Shown: in pieces, positions 6,767 through 7,417 of the stretch
Numbering within the stretch: the stretch's first letter is position 1
How the letters are laid out: each line of letters begins with the position of its first letter
Assembly: GCA_937877465.1 (NCBI GenBank)
Contig: CALFIT010000220.1
Location: 1 to 7,417 of the forward strand
DNA: 7,417 nt
Reading direction: 5' to 3'
Source: an uncultured Bacteroidales bacterium
Lineage (GTDB): Bacteria > Bacteroidota > Bacteroidia > Bacteroidales > F082
Notes under the pieces: model-generated
What the model saw: the letters and a program-made list of their open reading frames with translations, nothing else
The model's database searches: none
What the model was told of the DNA's origin: nothing
Program-made: the position numbers and the translations under genes

Positions 6767-6797
6767 CAAAATTACGACTGTTTTTAGATTTTTCAAA
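6767..6797 (-). promoter_or_regulatory. Bacteroidota-type promoter for the polysaccharide operon
   Basis: On the minus strand TTTG (6794-6797) is followed after exactly 19 bases by TAATTTTG (6767-6774). This matches the known Bacteroides housekeeping consensus of TTTG at -33 and TAnnTTTG at -7. Transcription would start around 6760-6764 and leave a leader of about 20 bases before the ATG at 6742. The -33 box overlaps the TGA stop of the mutarotase gene, so the polysaccharide operon can be expressed apart from the fucose genes. No operator or riboswitch fits in the short leader. Confidence 0.7.
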
Positions 6798-7116
6798 ATA
6801 TTTTTTCCATCAAATGCCATTTCCCCGTCGAGGGGAGGTTAGGGTCGGCGCCTTGGCAACAGGCCACATAAGCTTCCCACTCGGCCTGTCGTGGCAACGT
6901 GGCAAGTCGGGCCATGTCGCGCTCCCAGTCGAAATCGTCCACCGTGTCGCAAATCATAAACACATGGTTTTCAAAACGATAGATTTGCATGTCGAGGATA
7001 CCGACTTGGCGTTGGCCTTCAATGATTTCGGGCCACACATGGGCATGGATGTCGCAATATTTTTCGATCAGTTCGGGGTCGTCCACAAGTTCTAATGTTT
7101 GGCAATAGCGTTTCAT
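6793..7116 (-). CDS. rhaM: L-rhamnose mutarotase family protein (RhaM/YiiL-like)
   Basis: A 107-residue cytoplasmic protein close in size to E. coli RhaM (104). The family interconverts the alpha and beta anomers of a 6-deoxyhexose before it is metabolised. The residues equivalent to the catalytic Tyr and His of RhaM are visible as Y20 and H24 in EKYCDIHAHVWPE, with W28, P29 and E30 following. FMICDTVDDFDWERDMA and the C-terminal KWHLMEKIF are typical of the Bacteroidota branch. It starts 44 bp after fucP, directly behind a heptamer repeat array, and ends at the promoter of the next operon. Next to a fucose permease, the natural substrate may be L-fucose or a product of it rather than L-rhamnose; this is inferred from position. 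The symbol reflects the family, not a proven substrate. Confidence 0.9.
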   Translation of the reverse strand: MKRYCQTLELVDDPELIEKYCDIHAHVWPEIIEGQRQVGILDMQIYRFENHVFMICDTVDDFDWERDMARLATLPRQAEWEAYVACCQGADPNLPSTGKWHLMEKIF

Positions 7117-7121
7117 TTTTT

Positions 7122-7156
7122 CAGTTGACAGTTGACAGTTGACAGTTGATAGTTGT
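7122..7156. repeat. Heptanucleotide tandem repeat (CAGTTGA)n between fucP and rhaM
   Basis: Four perfect copies of CAGTTGA run from 7122 to 7149, followed by a diverged unit TAGTTGT (7150-7156). Related pieces such as TTCAGTT and GGGAGTTGGG continue to about 7180, inside the end of fucP. On the coding strand the unit reads TCAACTG. The array fills almost the whole 44-bp gap and stops five bases before the rhaM start codon. It has no clear hairpin with a U-tract, so I do not call it a terminator. Confidence 0.9.
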
Positions 7157-7160
7157 TCAG

Positions 7161-7417
7161 TTATTCAGTTGGGAGTTGGGGGTGATGGTTTGTTTTTGAG
7201 ATGAACCGGCCGTAAACAACGATGACGACGAAGCAGACCAACGGCAGCACGAAGCTCAGGTTGACCGAAGGGATGCTCCAAAGTCCGCCACCGTCGATGA
7301 TGCGGGCCTGCAACGGAGGCAACACGCTGCCACCCAAAATGGCCATGATCAGTCCTGCCGCCCCAATCTTGGCGTCGTCGCCCGTGTCGGTCAAGGCAAT
7401 GCCGTAGATGGTCGGGA
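7161..7417 (-). CDS. fucP: L-fucose:H+ symporter FucP, C-terminal part (cut by window edge)
   Basis: The last 84 residues of a major facilitator superfamily sugar permease; the rest lies to the right of the window. The visible part begins PTIYGIALTDTG and continues GDDAKIGAAGLIMAILGG, then VLPPLQARIID and VNLSFVLPLVCFVVIVVYG, matching the last two membrane helices of Bacteroides-type fucose permeases. The protein imports L-fucose with protons across the inner membrane. An apparent TTG start at 7394 is internal and should be ignored. The final residues HHPQLPTE are encoded by sequence related to the neighbouring heptamer repeat, so the C-terminal tail may have been extended or changed by it. 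The mutarotase gene follows on the same strand and is probably co-transcribed. Confidence 0.88.
   Translation of the reverse strand, partial: PTIYGIALTDTGDDAKIGAAGLIMAILGGSVLPPLQARIIDGGGLWSIPSVNLSFVLPLVCFVVIVVYGRFISKTNHHPQLPTE

Noticed and set aside
6743..6820. N-terminal extension of the dehydratase to 6820
   Set aside because: It would overlap the mutarotase gene, contain the promoter elements, and place non-family residues before the typical basic MKKLIKRF start.
6823..6850. CCCC-GTCGA-GGGG palindrome and PNLPSTG peptide near the end of rhaM, resembling another known Bacteroidota repeat
   Set aside because: The protein has the normal family length and its C-terminal KWHLMEKIF remains in place, so there is no evidence of an insertion. 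The stem has only four paired bases and no T-run.
7122..7156. CRISPR-like array
   Set aside because: The units are 7 bp with no spacers; this is a simple tandem repeat.

Overview
The window looks like Bacteroidota, most likely a gut-type Bacteroidales. Four things suggest this: a TTTG-N19-TAnnTTTG promoter of the kind used by the Bacteroidota housekeeping sigma factor, a Bacteroides-like FucP tail followed by a RhaM-family mutarotase, a single-domain ManC, and two kinds of short repeat that I recall as frequent in Bacteroidales genomes. No sequence search was possible, so genus-level placement is not claimed. All convincing genes are on the minus strand, so the text below runs from the right end to the left.

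Right end (about 6790-7417), sugar catabolism: the last ~84 residues of an L-fucose permease (FucP, cut by the window edge), a 44-bp gap almost filled by 7-bp tandem repeats, and a small RhaM-family sugar mutarotase. These probably form the tail of a fucose (or rhamnose) uptake and use operon.

Middle and left (86-6742), surface polysaccharide synthesis: a promoter overlapping the end of the mutarotase gene drives six tightly packed genes. In order of transcription they are a membrane-anchored nucleotide-sugar 4,6-dehydratase (CapD/WbpM/PglF type), mannose-1-phosphate guanylyltransferase (manC), a GT2 glycosyltransferase, an uncharacterised GNAT/FemAB-like protein, a monotopic phosphoglycosyl transferase that would prime the lipid carrier, and a polytopic GT-C-like membrane protein. 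Gaps are 10 bp or less and three junctions overlap (4, 1 and 14 bp), which points to a translationally coupled operon. The set covers nucleotide-sugar supply (a 4-keto-6-deoxy sugar and GDP-mannose), priming on undecaprenyl phosphate, and at least one transfer step. No Wzx flippase, chain-length regulator, export porin or sugar aminotransferase is present here, so the locus is either incomplete in this window or relies on genes elsewhere.

Left edge (1-85): no gene, but a clear rho-independent terminator for transcription entering from the left on the plus strand, so a plus-strand gene probably converges on this operon.

The most unusual features are a short palindromic repeat inserted in frame inside manC (encoding LRHCEQSEAIHDN), a non-canonical catalytic dyad in the phosphoglycosyl transferase (Asp-Cys where Asp-Glu is usual), an unassigned acyltransferase-like protein, and the heptamer array that separates fucP from rhaM. 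I saw no clear sign of a wholly new system; these are the best leads.
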